From: Callipepla californica brunnescens
Lineage: Eukaryota > Chordata > Aves > Galliformes > Odontophoridae
Direction: 5' to 3'
Assembly: GCA_023055505.1 (NCBI GenBank)
Contig: JALIRH010000002.1
Location: 42,016,233 to 42,080,232 of the forward strand
Length of the DNA stretch: 64,000 nucleotides
The notes below the pieces were generated by a model that worked only from the letters and a program-made list of their open reading frames with translations, was not told the DNA's origin and made no database searches. Made by a program: the position numbers and the translations under genes. This document shows, in pieces, positions 32,773 to 45,587 of the stretch. Every line of letters begins with the position of its first letter. The first letter of the stretch is position 1.

Positions 32773-34674
32773 AATGACAGTTAATGGATGTTAGCAGTGA
32801 CATGCAGTCAGTGGGCAGCAGGTTGCCCAAAGTTTGGGGAATAAACTGTGGCCAAGCAAGTACTCAGATAAGTAACCAAGCATGTACTTGCTTGTGACCA
32901 AGCAAGTACCCACTTGTCACTGAGGATCCTTGATGTCTCCAGGGGGGCAGTTATTCAGGATCCATATCTCTAACAGTTCTAGGAAGCTGGCAATGTGCTT
33001 CCTGGGGAATATAACAAGAGTTAAAGGTCAGGCCATTTCAGAAAAAAATAAAAGGTTTTTAGTCTGTTTTAATAGAATTATATTGTCTAAAAAGATGTCA
33101 AGATGTGGTATCAGTATGCAATGATGGAGAGATAGCTCAGTCAGCCATGCAATTACACATACCACTTGGCCAGCAGTGGGCAGTTACAGCTTCCTTTCAA
33201 TTCCCTCTTCTTGTTTTCTTCCCTTCCCATTTTCCTCTAAATCTTCCTTTAATGGCTCCTTTGGAAGTTGCAATATCAAAATATGAGATATTGTATAAAT
33301 ATAGATGTGATTTAATGTTGTAACACTGGAGCAAAAGAAGTAGGAAAAAACACTGAGACTGGCATTACCGAGCTGGCAGTGTGAGCATTGGAGTATCTCT
33401 GATTGCTAAGTTCTTCTGTTCCCTTTATTTTTTTGCTTGAAAAGCAGAGGGGCAGTGAGAGTGAAAAGGGGAGCTGGGAAGATGGGCAGATGGAATGAGC
33501 AGGATAAGGCTCGTAGGAAAGTATGTGAGAGAGGTCACAGGATGAAATCAGAGCCAGCAGCCACTGATCAGAAAAGAGCATCTGAGAGGTTTTGAGGCAC
33601 CGGCAAGGAGGAATGGTTGACAGTTTCCTGTCAGAATGGAAAGGATGTCATTCTTTGCTGCGGAAAATGCCCTTTTAATAACTGTCCATCAGATAATATT
33701 TCTTTGAAAATTTGCAATTTTACCTGACTCTTATTTTAAATTTGTGTTGGGGAGGAATTGTCACGCAGCTGGGAGCTGACATTTCTGGCAGGCTCTTATC
33801 ATTCACGTTTTCTACCTAGAGGCAAAGAGCGTGAGATCCTTCCAATCTGGGAGCTACAGCTGGGTTGATGGAGGCGCTGCGCCCGGTGCGTGCTCCCAGC
33901 CATCTGCCTGCAAGCCTCACACCATGGCAATTCTCTCCCCGTAGGCAAAAGTCAGCCTGACAAGAGCCTTTCAAGACAGCAACCAGCAAATCAAATGAAG
34001 TCTTTGTTCCTTCAGACTGGAATGTTTCCCTTTTCTTCCCAAATGAGACATGGATGTACAAACAATTTTGTGAGAAAAGTCTGACTCTGCTGATGACCTG
34101 GGAAAGTACAAAGATCCTTTGGTAGCTGCTTCCCTGTGCTTCCACTGGCTAAATTTCTTGTCAGACCAGTTATTTTGTTCCTGAATTTCACATGGCTGTA
34201 AGAAAGACCAGCTGCCCTGAGGAAAAGTCTCTCCTATGCACAGCTCTGTCCCTGGGAGCACTCAGAAACAAGGAATATGCTTGGCTTTCCCTCTCCTCTG
34301 CCTCCACATAGTGCCCATCACAGGCAGTTGCTCTGCTCTATGACAGCTCTCTAGCTAACACAATTAAGCAGGGCACTGTAAAATGAGTGTAGCCTGGCAT
34401 CAGCACTGATATATGTAACAGACTACAGATTTCACTGCCTACATCAGAAAATGTTTGCCAGCCTAAATCCTACAGGGTCTGTTAGTTTCTCCAAAGGGAC
34501 CCACAGACCACACTGTAGGAATAAGATGACCCTGTGGGCTGCTTCCCACTTGAGGATCCCCTAAAATGAGGTCAACCAGGGGCAAGATTCTTCATGATAG
34601 CCTCAAATAATAACGCTCAGGTATAGATTTATTTTTCTGTCCTACTCAGAATACTCTGAGATTTGGGTGCTGAA
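32773..34674. other. Intergenic, no gene recognised
   Basis: This contains a three-copy short repeat at 32852-32909 and one copy of an unnamed 36-base motif at 33733-33771. No exon is recognised. Confidence 0.55.
32852..32909. repeat. Three spaced copies of CCAAGCAAGTAC
   Basis: Copies start at 32852, 32876 (one mismatch) and 32898, spaced 24 and 22 bases. The inverse GTACTTGCTTG lies at 32884-32894. It looks like a decayed short minisatellite. Confidence 0.8.
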
Positions 34675-35098
34675 CTCCTAGAAGGAGTTAGGCCAGCTGG
34701 AGACAGTTCACAGGAAGAGCAACAAGAATGCTCAGGTGTCTGGAAAAATTGATGCTGAGAAGATCAACCTGATCAACCTAAATAATCCTTCAGCTACAGA
34801 AGAGAGGCTTGGAAGGAGGCAGTTTGACAGACATAAAACAATGCCCTCTAAAGTAGAAAGACTGAAAAATAGTACATTTATATTGCAATAAGAGCATTCA
34901 TATGAAATACTAGGAACATTTGTAAGTGGTAAAGTAGGGAAGGTATTTGGAAAGTTTTCCATTGGAGAATTTTCCAAGTAAATATTCTTGGAGAGGAACA
35001 AGGTAGGGAAAGAACTGTCAGATCTGGTGGTTGATCCTGTCTTTGAAAGGGAAAAGGACCAGATGACTATTTGAGGTCTTTCAGCATGATGATTCTCT
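34675..35098 (+). mobile_element. Old, diverged CR1-type LINE 3' region
   Basis: The order of blocks (GCCAGCTGGAGACAGTTCAC, AGGAAGAGCAACAAGAATG, later GGACCAGATGACTATTTGAG and a final GATTCTCTG) matches older CR1/L3-like elements. Divergence is much higher than in the other copies, and the middle is barely recognisable. Confidence 0.6.
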
Positions 35099-38000
35099 GT
35101 TTTATGCTCTCTGATAGAAAACTATGGGTTAGGTTTGCATGTTTTTTTCTAGACTCTTCTGTTGGTCAGTAAACAGACATGTGGAGAGAATCCAAATGTG
35201 TAGGAAAAAAGAGAAGTAGAGGAAGTCTGGGCAGCTTCAGACAAACTAAACAGAGAATTCTTAGCAGGGAATAATGCAGGGAGATACTCACTGATTTGGT
35301 TAAGGATCTATCTGTATGCCTAAAAGCTATAGGAATAAAACATTATGTGGTTGGGATGGATGTACCTTGCTATCTTAGACTTGCCTGCACTATACTTACC
35401 TGTGTTAAATAAAAAAATAAAGTGCTCTATGTATTGCTCTAAGATTGAATAATAAGTGAAACATTTCTTGTTTTGTTAGTAGCTTGTGTCCTTGCTTATT
35501 AAGTGTAAAGCTGAGCAGCCAAAGGGAGTGTTTGAGACTTAAATGCCAGAGGGGACTCCCAGTGCAGAAAACAACCAGCAAGCAGCTCGAAATGTGCTAT
35601 TTTAGTTCCTGGAAGACCATACCAATCAGAAATACAAGCTTTGAGTCCTTTCCCTCCTGCCCTTTCTTCTCTTTCTCATATTCCATCTCCAGTCTCGTGA
35701 AGAGCTCCCAGGAAGTCCACAGTTCATCTTCAATCACAGACTGGCAACAGATTGCATGAAATTGATCTTTCGTCTTACTAACTAAATTAGCAGAGATCAG
35801 TTTTGAACAAATTCCTCATTTTTTGTCAGCACTAAAATGAATATTAACTTTTTCCCCATTTCTCTATCTCTTGTCTTTAGATGTTAAATCAACAAAGCTT
35901 TGGTTCCTTGAAAAATCCATCAAATTGCATAATAAGAAATATCAAGCCTGTTAGATTCATTGGACCTTTCAAAACCAAACCTTTCTCTCATAAGAAGGGA
36001 CATGTTTATTCACTGCTCTGAAAAGTAGCAACCACATACACCAGATCTTCCTGTGTCTTTAAGTCATCTCCTCATTAGAGTTTTCTCTGCCTTATGGAAG
36101 TCAAACCCCCAGACAAAGGGAGGCTTTGTTGGTCCCTGCAAGAAACACGAGTTGCAATGAAAAGTACAACTCAGGAGAAATGTCCTACCCTCTTTTAACA
36201 TGACTGCTATGACTTTTAGCCCTAGTATAGCTGCTAATCATAAATGCTTTCTATCTCTCAGAGTGCAAGACAGTTTTTCCATCTATACCTGACACTTCCC
36301 CCCAAAAAATAATTGTATGTAGATATTGTTGTGTTCCCTTTGCAAAGCATCTGCATGACAGAGAGCTGATCCAATGCAAACTGAGCAGTACTGTGTTTTG
36401 CATTATAATAACTCACTCCTGCAATGAATGCCAGATGATTGCAAACATTCTGTAAGTCTTTCATCAAATGTTAACTGCTCTTTCCAAATTGTGTACAGCA
36501 TTCAGAAGCCAAGACCTCTGTTTGGTTAGTGCTAGCAAGAAAGGGAAGTAAGTAACCTGTTTTTGTTTTGTTCTTTCTCCTGAAAGTTCCAGCAATAAAA
36601 CCACCCGAGTGATGACAAAGTCCACAATGCTATGGAGATACATGATAAGAGATTTTCAGGTCTCCTGTGTAAATGATATATCTCAGACTCAATAATGTAA
36701 TCTGTACTTCTATTTAATCATGTATTTGAGAAGAATGATATTTCGTTGCTAGCATATGCCATAAATTTGCAAAGAAAGAGCACCTACCTATTCAGAAAAT
36801 ATTAACCAATACACGGGTTAAGTTGCTCAGATAAAATTCTTAATTGGTTGACACTGTTCCCTAATATACTTCTCTTTGCGGGCAGCAGAACGAAATTTAT
36901 TGATCACTTCATCCTGCTTCACAACAGCTGTTGGAGAATATGCCTGCAATTACCCACTGAAAATAAAATAAAAGATTGTTAGAAATAAGATGTCACTCTG
37001 GACTTAAGACTCCTGTTGCTAGGGAAACCTGATTAGGGCAAAAATTGCTGTAACAGTGCTCTACCTTTGTCAACATCCATGTTCAGTACAGCTGCAGATA
37101 GCCTGTTTGTCTGACCAGGTACAGGAGCTGCCCACTGTGACCTCTGGGTTGACCAAATAGCCCTTACTGAAAGCACCTCATCCAGACACCAGCTCACAGA
37201 GATATGTTGCAGGTGCTTTGTAACTGAATTACACAAATACGATACCAGTGCAAGCAGATGGGAAAATGAAAAAGGCTAATGGAGCGGGAGAGATTAAATA
37301 TGTTCAATAGCCAGTACCTCTAATATCAAACCACTCATATCTATCCAAGCACCAGTGCCTGCCAACCAGTTCTACAAGTATACATTTCGTACAGGTAAAA
37401 ATTCCTCGGAGAGAAAAAGATGGGTGATCACATGAGAAAAAATGGATATGAGAAGGGGAAAAAGGGTCTTCTCAGGAGGTCATTGTTTATTACACAAACC
37501 TGACTGAGGAAGAAACTCCTTTGCCTTTTTGGTGGATCAGATAAACTAACATCAGGAAATTTTGACTTTCCCACTTTCCACATATCGGGAGGTCTATGAA
37601 GATGCTGGTGCCTACAGCTTCATGTAGAGGCCATAAGTAAGTCCGGTGTAGAAATGCTAATACCACAACGTGGTCATTACATACTTGAGGAATGGCAAGA
37701 GAAATTTTTTTTAATTTGTGTTTGGGAGGAATTGTCAACAGCTGATGATCCTCTGATTCTATGATTCTTAAATGTTACCCAAGTGCTGATCTTATAAAAT
37801 AATCAGGGATTTATATCTTTAATATTCACAGATGTCCTTGCATGCCTTTAACCACAGCTTCAGTACCAAAAGAAACACTAGAAATGCCGAAATTGTGGGA
37901 GTTTGAAAGGAAAATCATATTCAGAGCTCAGTAAGTACTGCTCATCTGTGTGCTTAAAAAGCTGTACGAGACTTTCCTTTTCCTTGAAGAATTTGGTACT

Positions 38001-40009
38001 GATACTTAAAAGGCATCAGTGTTTGATCTTGAGTAGTTAATAGTTGCAATATCCTAAGTAAGCTCTGTTTCCAGCTGCCCACCACAGTTTCTATAGTACA
38101 TTACACCACTTTATATGAGGTGTGGTAAAAAGCAGAGGGGGCCCATTCCTTGGCCATGACAAGTCAGAGCTAGATGAGACATTACACTTAAATTCTTAGT
38201 GCTGGGTGATTCTGTGATTCAACAATTCTATGAAAAGGGTACCATGTTAGCCATGGTTTTCATGATTCTTCCTGGAGTCCACAACAATAAGAAGCTATAA
38301 AATTCCTGCTCCTGAGGTGGCCTTAGAATCCTGTCTGCTCCTCTTATCTGCTCATATTAGATGAATTTTCTCAGGAAGAACGAGAAGGAAATTCTGAAGC
38401 AGTTGAAGAAAAAAAAGATATCTGCAAAACTAGGAAAAGCAAGAAAGGAGATGACAAAAAGGCACAGAAGAGACTATATCTATCTGGTGAAGAAAATGCT
38501 TCAGTGCCTGCCCCCTAGTAATGAGTAATCAAAACAGGAGTGTGATTCCACCAGAGTATTTTGGAAATAGGACATTTTCTTTTCTAGATTAAGTTTATGG
38601 ATTACTGGAACTCTAAAAAATAATGATCAGAGACAGGTGCTGTCTGAATTAAATGAACAACCATTGCACACAGAAGCAGCAACCTTGAGGAAAAACACAT
38701 TTGAAAACATTCCTCACAAGCATTCATCAAGCCAGAATTTTGCAGTTCTTTTCATGTTCCTTCTGTCCAAAGCATAGCTTCTGGTCATGTCTGTCCTGGT
38801 GATGAAGGCAAGAGTAAAATTTATCTGTGCAACAGAAAGTAAAAGACATCTTCAGCCTGCTTTGAGATTTTGTAGCCTTGCACCAAATACAGAAAAAAAA
38901 TAAAAAAAAAATTAAATTAAAAAAAAAACAAACACCTAGAAGTGAAATCCTGATTCCACTGAATCCATGGCAAAAATCCATTGCGTTCACTTAGTTTAAA
39001 ATTCTATACCAGAAGGACATTCAAAGATTGACAATACAGTATATAGGTATCTCTAACAATCCCACCAAAGCAATCCAAAATCTAATCTATGGCCTGTAAT
39101 ATAGGTGGGTGGCCTTGCTCAAGCCCTACTGAGGACAAGTGTGTATATAACCTGAGACAGACATAGCAACATTTAATGTGAATGAGAAAAACATTTCAAG
39201 TTAATGGCTTTCTGATGCGTCATTGATTTTGCTCCAAAAAAAAACATGAAGTGAGACCTTCAGTCAAAAGGTGCACTTGTCCATGGGAAGAGTCCTTTCT
39301 TGAAATCTGCTCTTTTCTAATAGAGTCTGTCTTCCAAAGAGTGGAATTTGATGCTGAACATCTGTGAAATGAATATTTTCAGTACATGCTAATTCAGAAT
39401 ACGCTGCAGGCAAAAAAGGTGCAGCAGCTGTGAGCACCACAGGTTCTGGTTGGGTGCCAGTACAAGGCAGTCTGTATGCAGCAGACCTTGACCGCTGTGT
39501 ACATTCTCTAGATCTGAGAGGACCTCTGCTGAACAGTCCTGACTGAAGCAGTCGGTAGGGATACAGCAGCACGACCACTCATAAAAAAATGACTGCAGAT
39601 TTCACAGAGGAGTAATGTCAGGGGACAAATTCAATTAAAGAATCAGAACTGGAAAGTCTAAGAAAGTTGGCAATGATTAACCCAATTACTTGAAAAAGAT
39701 ACTGGAAAAGAATAAGTTTAAGAAAAATCCACAGAAGGCAAGAATAAGCTTTGACCAGTGACAGCACTGATTTTCTAATCAGCAAAGATTCTGCACCCAG
39801 AATTCACATAGCAGCTCTATATACATGTATACATGTTTATATAAATAAAAGAGATAGGAAAAAATGTTGATGAAATGATTTCAGTGTCAAAAATACTCAG
39901 TGATTATTAAACGTATGTTTATACTAAACTAGTAGCTATAGGCCCCACCTTATTTTGAAAACTCGTAATATTAGATTTGATCTGTGGTCCAATGTTACAG
40001 CATGTGTGA
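35099..40009. other. Intergenic, no gene recognised
   Basis: Mostly unique AT-rich sequence. Small CR1-tail-like pieces lie at about 37745-37768 and 38190-38235. A purine-rich, partly open stretch at 38357-38519 follows an acceptor-like TTTTCTCAG but is not convincing as an exon. Confidence 0.5.
37745..37768 (+). repeat. CR1-type tail remnant
   Basis: CTGATTCTATGATTCTTA matches the CR1 3' terminal 8-base repeat. No body is recognisable in front of it, so it is either a tiny truncation or chance. Confidence 0.4.
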
Positions 40010-40074
40010 TACAAGATACTTGGTAGACTTCTTGAGGGTCCTTTGCAGTATACTCTGTGATTCTATGATTCTTT
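40010..40074 (+). mobile_element. Old CR1 3' end fragment
   Basis: CTTCTTGAGGGTCCTTTGCA is followed by CTCTGTGATTCTATGATTCT, the CR1 3' end and tail. Only the last about 60 bases are recognisable. Confidence 0.7.
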
Positions 40075-40203
40075 GAAAATACTTCATCAGCTGAAAGACA
40101 GATCAAAGGAAGTGCTGTCTTTATTTCTGTATGTATATGGCTAACTATACTTCAGAACAGAAGTGCAGAAGAGGAAGGAGGGACTGGGAAAAGGCAAGGC
40201 CAG

Positions 40204-40805
40204 TGTTCTGGTTTCAGCTGGAACAGAGCTGATTTTCTTCATCATGTCTGGTATGGTGCTGTGTTTTGGCTTTAGGAGAAAAACAACGTTGATAATGCTG
40301 ATCGTGATGTTTCAGCTATTGCTAAGCCGTGTTGTACAGAGCCAAGGACATTTCAGTTTTCAGCTTTTCATCTTGTCCTGGCATTGAGGGACTGAGGGGG
40401 CACAAGGAGCTGGGAGGGAACAGAATTAGGACAGCTGATTGAAACTTGCCAAAGGGATATTCCTTACCACATGATATCATGTGAAAAAAACTATAAAACT
40501 TAGGAGAGTTGGCCAGGAGTGGCTGTGGTTGCTCAGGGTCTGGCTGGTAGTGAGCAATTGATTTGTGCATCACATGTTTTATGTGTGTACATATATACAT
40601 ACACATATACATACACATACACATATACATATACATAATTATCATAACTGTTATTTCTCTCTTCCTTTACTGTCTTAGTAAATAGCTTTAATCTCAGCCT
40701 ACAAATTCTACCTTTTTTTTCTGATTGTCTCACCACCCCACTGAGAGGGGTTAGTGAGCAAATGGCTGTGTGGTGCTGAGCTACCTGCCAGGTAAAGCCA
40801 CTACA
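40204..40805 (+). repeat. 5' LTR of the ERV-L-like element
   Basis: This is 602 bp from TGTTCTGG to CCACTACA (TG...CA ends). A TATAAAA box lies at 40492-40498, with the 16-bp palindrome CACATGATATCATGTG at 40468-40483 just upstream. A CATATA-type microsatellite has expanded inside it at about 40586-40638. Confidence 0.8.
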
Positions 40806-41165
40806 GTCCTTGTGGAACATAATCTTAACTCAAAGGGTAGGGATAATGACAAAAATGACAAGAATGTGTTAAAAAGAAAACCATTATGAGCAGCATAGTA
40901 GTTCAATAGCTGCTGGTAACAATGCAGATCTTTTCAATTACCGTGTGGTATTACTTGCTTACAAGGTTGATTTTCTTAGCTACATCTGTTTTGTTTATCA
41001 CCTCTAAGGGCTGGCCTAGGCTTCTTTATATTTTTGCTAGTTTATATGTTTTTGTGGATTTAACTTGGTACTTGTACTCAACAGTGCCATCATTCCTGGA
41101 CTTCTGGAAATTCACCATGGAAACTCTTCACAAGTACACTCTCTACTCCAGGCAAGCTTAAATAG

Positions 41166-41729
41166 TTGATGAAAACTTTGAATATGTCTGGAATATTCAA
41201 ACTAGAACAATCTTATTACTATGTCTTCTGCATGTGTTTCTGGTTTTATTTGTGGCTAAGAAACTATTCAAAAATACCACCCAGATATCTACCCAGAGGC
41301 AGGATGGCTGTGGGTGGCAAGGCATGTGGGAGCATATGGGCAGGTATCAGTCACGATGATCACTTCCGATGGGAACTCACCCCTGAACAAGTGTGGAATA
41401 CTAAAATGCTAACAGAATGTTTTAAAGCAGGATGCCTTTATTCTGGCAATGTCAAAGACAGGCTTGCTGCATTGCTCTGGGGCCTGGACCACAATTATCA
41501 AACACTATCTAATACTATTCAGCACCCTCAGAAGGAAGAAAACACCTCTGTATCTGACACAACCCCTGTGGCAGGCCCTGCAGCTGACCCAGCCCCTGTG
41601 AAAAGCCCTGCAGCTGAACAAACCCAAACCAATATCCATCACCCTTGTATACAAGGAGAACAGGAGGAAGAGACAAAGGTTATAAACGAGTCAGTAACCA
41701 CCCAGTTCCCATCCCTAGATGATCTGTGA
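41166..41729 (+). pseudogene. Gag-position open frame of the ERV-L-like remnant
   Basis: A 187-codon open frame sits about 360 bp after the 5' LTR, where gag belongs. It has a charged central part, then a Pro/Ala/Thr-rich tail with a short in-frame repeat (CCTGTGGCAGGCCCTGCAGC and a diverged second copy about 30 bases later), and ends in an acidic Glu-rich segment. No zinc knuckle is seen. Assignment to gag rests on position only. The downstream sequence has many stops and no pol is present. Confidence 0.5.
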
Positions 41730-42139
41730 GATGTGCAGAAAGATTTCAGCCATCATCCAGGCAAACATACTGTCACCTGACTGCTCTGATTCTGTATTAA
41801 TGGGACTGAGAGCCTGGATTTAATGGGCACAGAAACCAGACAGCTAGATTCCCTCTCTAAGAAGTGGGCATTGACAAAGCAATTGAAAAAAATGAAAATG
41901 GCTCTAGATGCAACTCCTGTCCACTGTGAAGGAAAGATAGCCCTACAGGGATGATATTATGTGTCAGCCAGGCAAGTGGACCACCACTGAAAGAGGTATC
42001 CAGTATGAGAAGGAAGTAGCTGTACTAGAGCTAGTATATATTGTTGATTTGAACATCAATTAACCCAAAAATTCAAATAGTATCAAGTGCATATGATCAA
42101 TATGGTGGAAATTTGCATGAAGTTCACAACTGTTGTATG

Positions 42140-42629
42140 CCATCTCACTGGCAGTAATGAGGATGGAGAGGAACAAACAATGGATAAACTGGCTGGGAGG
42201 AAATGAGAGGACTGCTGAACTCCACTGGCCAAAGGGATATTCCACACAGTATGACATCATGTAAAAAAAAAAAACCTATAAATCTGAGGGGAGTTCTCAG
42301 ATGGGGATCCACAGCTGCTCAGGGACTGTCTGGGCATCCATCACTGGGTTGTGAGAAATTGTTTTTTGTGTAACACAATTTGCTTATGTATACATATATA
42401 CATATATTTATTATTATTTATTTATTATTACTACATTATTATTGTCATCCTCATCATCAATGTTATCACTGTTATTTCTCTCTTCTGTTTCTGTCTTAGC
42501 ACATAATTTTACCTCAACTTACAAGTTCTACCTTTCTTTTTTTCCTCCCGATTATATCCCATCCCACTGGGAGGGAGGAGAATGAAAGGCTGTGTGGGGT
42601 TCAGCTGCTTGCTGGGTTAAACCACAACA
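42140..42629 (+). repeat. 3' LTR of the ERV-L-like element, 5' part eroded
   Basis: This aligns by eye with the 3' four-fifths of the 5' LTR: GGCCAAAGGGATATTCC, TGACATCATGT, TATAAAT at 42277-42283, CACTGTTATTTCTCTCTTC, and a GGGTTAAACCACAACA end. A TTA/TTTA microsatellite at about 42392-42440 occupies the same place as the CATATA repeat of the 5' LTR. The start is uncertain; weak similarity may reach back to about 42010. Confidence 0.7.
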
Positions 42630-45587
42630 TATAGGAGTAGGAGAAACGGAGAAGGGAACAGACCTGCTGAAGGCCTGATGGGAGCATTCAAAGAGCAGCA
42701 GAAGGGAGGTAATAACCAATCCCAGACTGGATTAAATCTGGCATAGGCAGGAGCTGCTCTCCCACTGCAGCAGGAAGCAAAGTAGAATAGCTCATCAAAG
42801 AGCTGGAAACACTGCTGGTCAAAACCAGTATCAGTGGGGTGTTTTGCTGAGAAGGAAGGAGAGAAACAAGGTACCATGATTACAGAAACATCCAGAAAAA
42901 TGAAAGTCTTCCTGAAGTGTGAGAAGGAAGAGTAAGAACCAGAGGGTTTTTTTTTATATCTCTGATAGGACAAAATCAACTTTCACCTTCATCTGATATT
43001 TGTTCAGACAGGATTCCTGAGCACATGAGCTTAAGACATGTACTCCAGTAGTTCTGAAGTTCATTTGACCGTGTTATTGATTTCTGGGGATAGAAGGAGA
43101 GATCTTTACCTTTCCAGACTCTTATTCTGGAATTAAATAAAAGAATGAATGTGGAGAATAGATATGCTGTAGCGGAATTGCTGTCAACAGTATTCTTTCC
43201 TGGACAAAAAAGTACCACTTGCAGAAGAAGCATGCTGGGAAACTGATCCTACACAATTTGCATACACAGAGTAAAATATATATGTATTTTTCCTCTCTTT
43301 TTTATCATTCTTCGGGCCAGGTCCACCAAGCAGAGCTTACATAAGTAGTGATAGAACGAACAAAGGGAAGAAGGGGGAATAATTTTTTTTAACTGAATTA
43401 AAACCAGTCCCACGTAAACATGAGTAAAATGGATGAATATGCATATGCCAGTTTTCAGCTAGGATGAATATTTGGTTTGTCAGCTATTTACCTACACTTA
43501 TTTAACACCCACAGAAGGCCTAAGGCAATAACCATACACTTTCTTCCTCTTGCTTTTTGCAGAGATCTTACAGAAACCCCAAAGGAGTTAAATTACTGCC
43601 ATTATTATGCTATGAATGACTGATAGAAGTATCTTAATCTCCAAAGTGTTGGTTGATTTAATGTAAGCCAAAGTGTAGCTGGTGCATAACGGCTTAGGAC
43701 TAATTCCTTTGGATCCTCAGTTATGGCCTTTGGGAAACGAGGAAAGTTGGCTTTAGTTTCTTATTTAGTAATTTCCTTCTCTGTTATGTGGATCAAATTG
43801 TGATCCAAGTCATAACTAGGTGTGGATAAACTTACAAATGAGAGAAAACAATTCTTTCTGATTCCTCTGTATTCCTGCCCACCTGTTTGAGATAGGTGGC
43901 AAATTAGTTTGATTTGGATTTGGCTACTCAACAAGAGTAGCATATATAATTCTAAACCAAAATATCTTCTGACTTTTGTCTTTGGACACAGAAGAGAAGT
44001 GTATTTATTTTTAGGACATTGCATTCTACTTCAGTGAAATCGTTTAACACGTGGCTTATTGTAAGTCGGATGTAAGTTTGAATAAAATCCTGATCCTATT
44101 GAAATCAATGGTAAAAGTAATTCCCATATGAATTGAATTTTAAGGGAGAGAGTGAAATCCTGTTTCGTCTACACCATCTCAGTAAGGGCTACAGCAAATC
44201 TATAAAGATCTGTAGCCATAATGGTGAGATGCCTGGGTAGCAAGACACAGCCTCTTAGAAATATGAATAAATCTTTGTCGAAGAAACGCACATTGCAAAA
44301 CTCTTTTCTTCACCATCCAGCACACATAACATATCTGCTTGACTTTGTGAAAGGAATCTATGCATTATAGCTCTGAGGATCATTTGGAGAGCTAATAATT
44401 ATTGAGACTCCTGTGTTTCCATCCTCACTGGCTTATCCTGTCTGCCTTTAAAACACTTGATAGGCCCTGGACTATGCGGCTATCTTGATATGATGATTTC
44501 CTAATATATCTCTGGCATCATGGATAATTTGATGTTTAACAGAAATCAAACAGGCATGGTGCTTTTTTCTTTTGACTGCAACATAGAGGAGGGACATTAC
44601 TGAAACAAGAAATTGAGGGAAATGGGGATGATACAGCCCAAATGTGTTGTATTAAGAGAATGGGGTACCCTGTGTTGTACTGGGTGCCACGATGTCAAGG
44701 AGCAGTAGTCTATTTTGGCAGCTTCCAAAGCCTAGGGTAAGCAAGAGCTTCTATTGCTGATTAAAAATGAATGTTCTGTTTATGTCATTATTTTAGAGGA
44801 AACTTCAGAAGTGTACTAGAAACTCCAACAGTGGTGAGATGTTCAATATTAGCACAATTATTCTACAATTGTTGAAAAGCTAGTATTTTACAAGAATAGA
44901 ATCTATCCAGTATAATGTTATATTACAGACTAGAGCAAAGAGATTTTGTTATCTGAATTCCTAGACACTGCATTTTTGTAAAGGATATAGAAACTACTAT
45001 TATAGATTAAATCACTTAATTTAAAAATGAACAACACCAACAACACCTATTTTACTTCAGAAGTTTTCAGTATTGCATTGTTTCATTACACTTCATCAGC
45101 TGAGATAACAATTAGAACAGCAAATCTTTTCCTCCTACCCTATCACCAAAGTGTCAGTGTGAACCTACTTTAATAAATAGTTGCAATATTTAGAATATAT
45201 CACTCAATACTATATACATTAATGAATTTTTGGTCTGTTTTTCCCTTTTGCAGTAAAAAGGAACTGTATTTCCTTGCTCTTTACATTGGTTTGGCTTCTC
45301 TAATTTAAATAACATCTAACTTCAACTCCTGACATTTCAATGTGCCAATTTCTAACCCAGGAAGATGGTGAAACATACAGAAACCCAAGTATTAGCCAGA
45401 CTGATCCCCTCTGTACATGAAATGAGCATTCTATAATGCTCATTTAATGCCCGTTTATTGATTTCCAGACTTCTCTCATTCTTACACTGGAAATAACTAT
45501 AAGAAAATTTCACTTATCTGTGTGTAATCACAGGACTTGCCCTGAGGCCTGAAGAATCAGAACTGTAACAATATTGCACGAGAAAGT
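42630..45587. other. Intergenic, no gene recognised
   Basis: AT-rich sequence without recognisable exon, CR1 or LTR. Open frames are short and lack family resemblance. Confidence 0.6.

Larger units (their letters stand above)
40204..42629 (+). mobile_element. Decayed ERV-L-like endogenous retrovirus, two LTRs and short interior
   Basis: Two related LTRs in the same orientation flank an interior of only about 1.3 kb. The LTR sequence (TGTTCTGGTTTCAGCTGG at the start; CACTGGGAGGGA and GGGTTAAACCACAACA at the end) resembles the common avian ERV-L LTR family as I remember it. The interior keeps a gag-position open frame, but no recognisable protease, polymerase or envelope. No matching 5-base target duplication is seen, so the copy is old or rearranged. 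It is a non-functional fossil. Confidence 0.8.

Noticed and set aside
33127..33200. tRNA-like box A (TAGCTCAGTCAG)
   Set aside because: No box B (GGTTCGA-like) at the right distance and no cloverleaf can be drawn.
38357..38519. Possible last exon after an acceptor-like TTTTCTCAG, with a Lys/Glu-rich frame
   Set aside because: The stretch is purine-rich, so two frames are open by composition alone. No partner exons and no recognised protein family.
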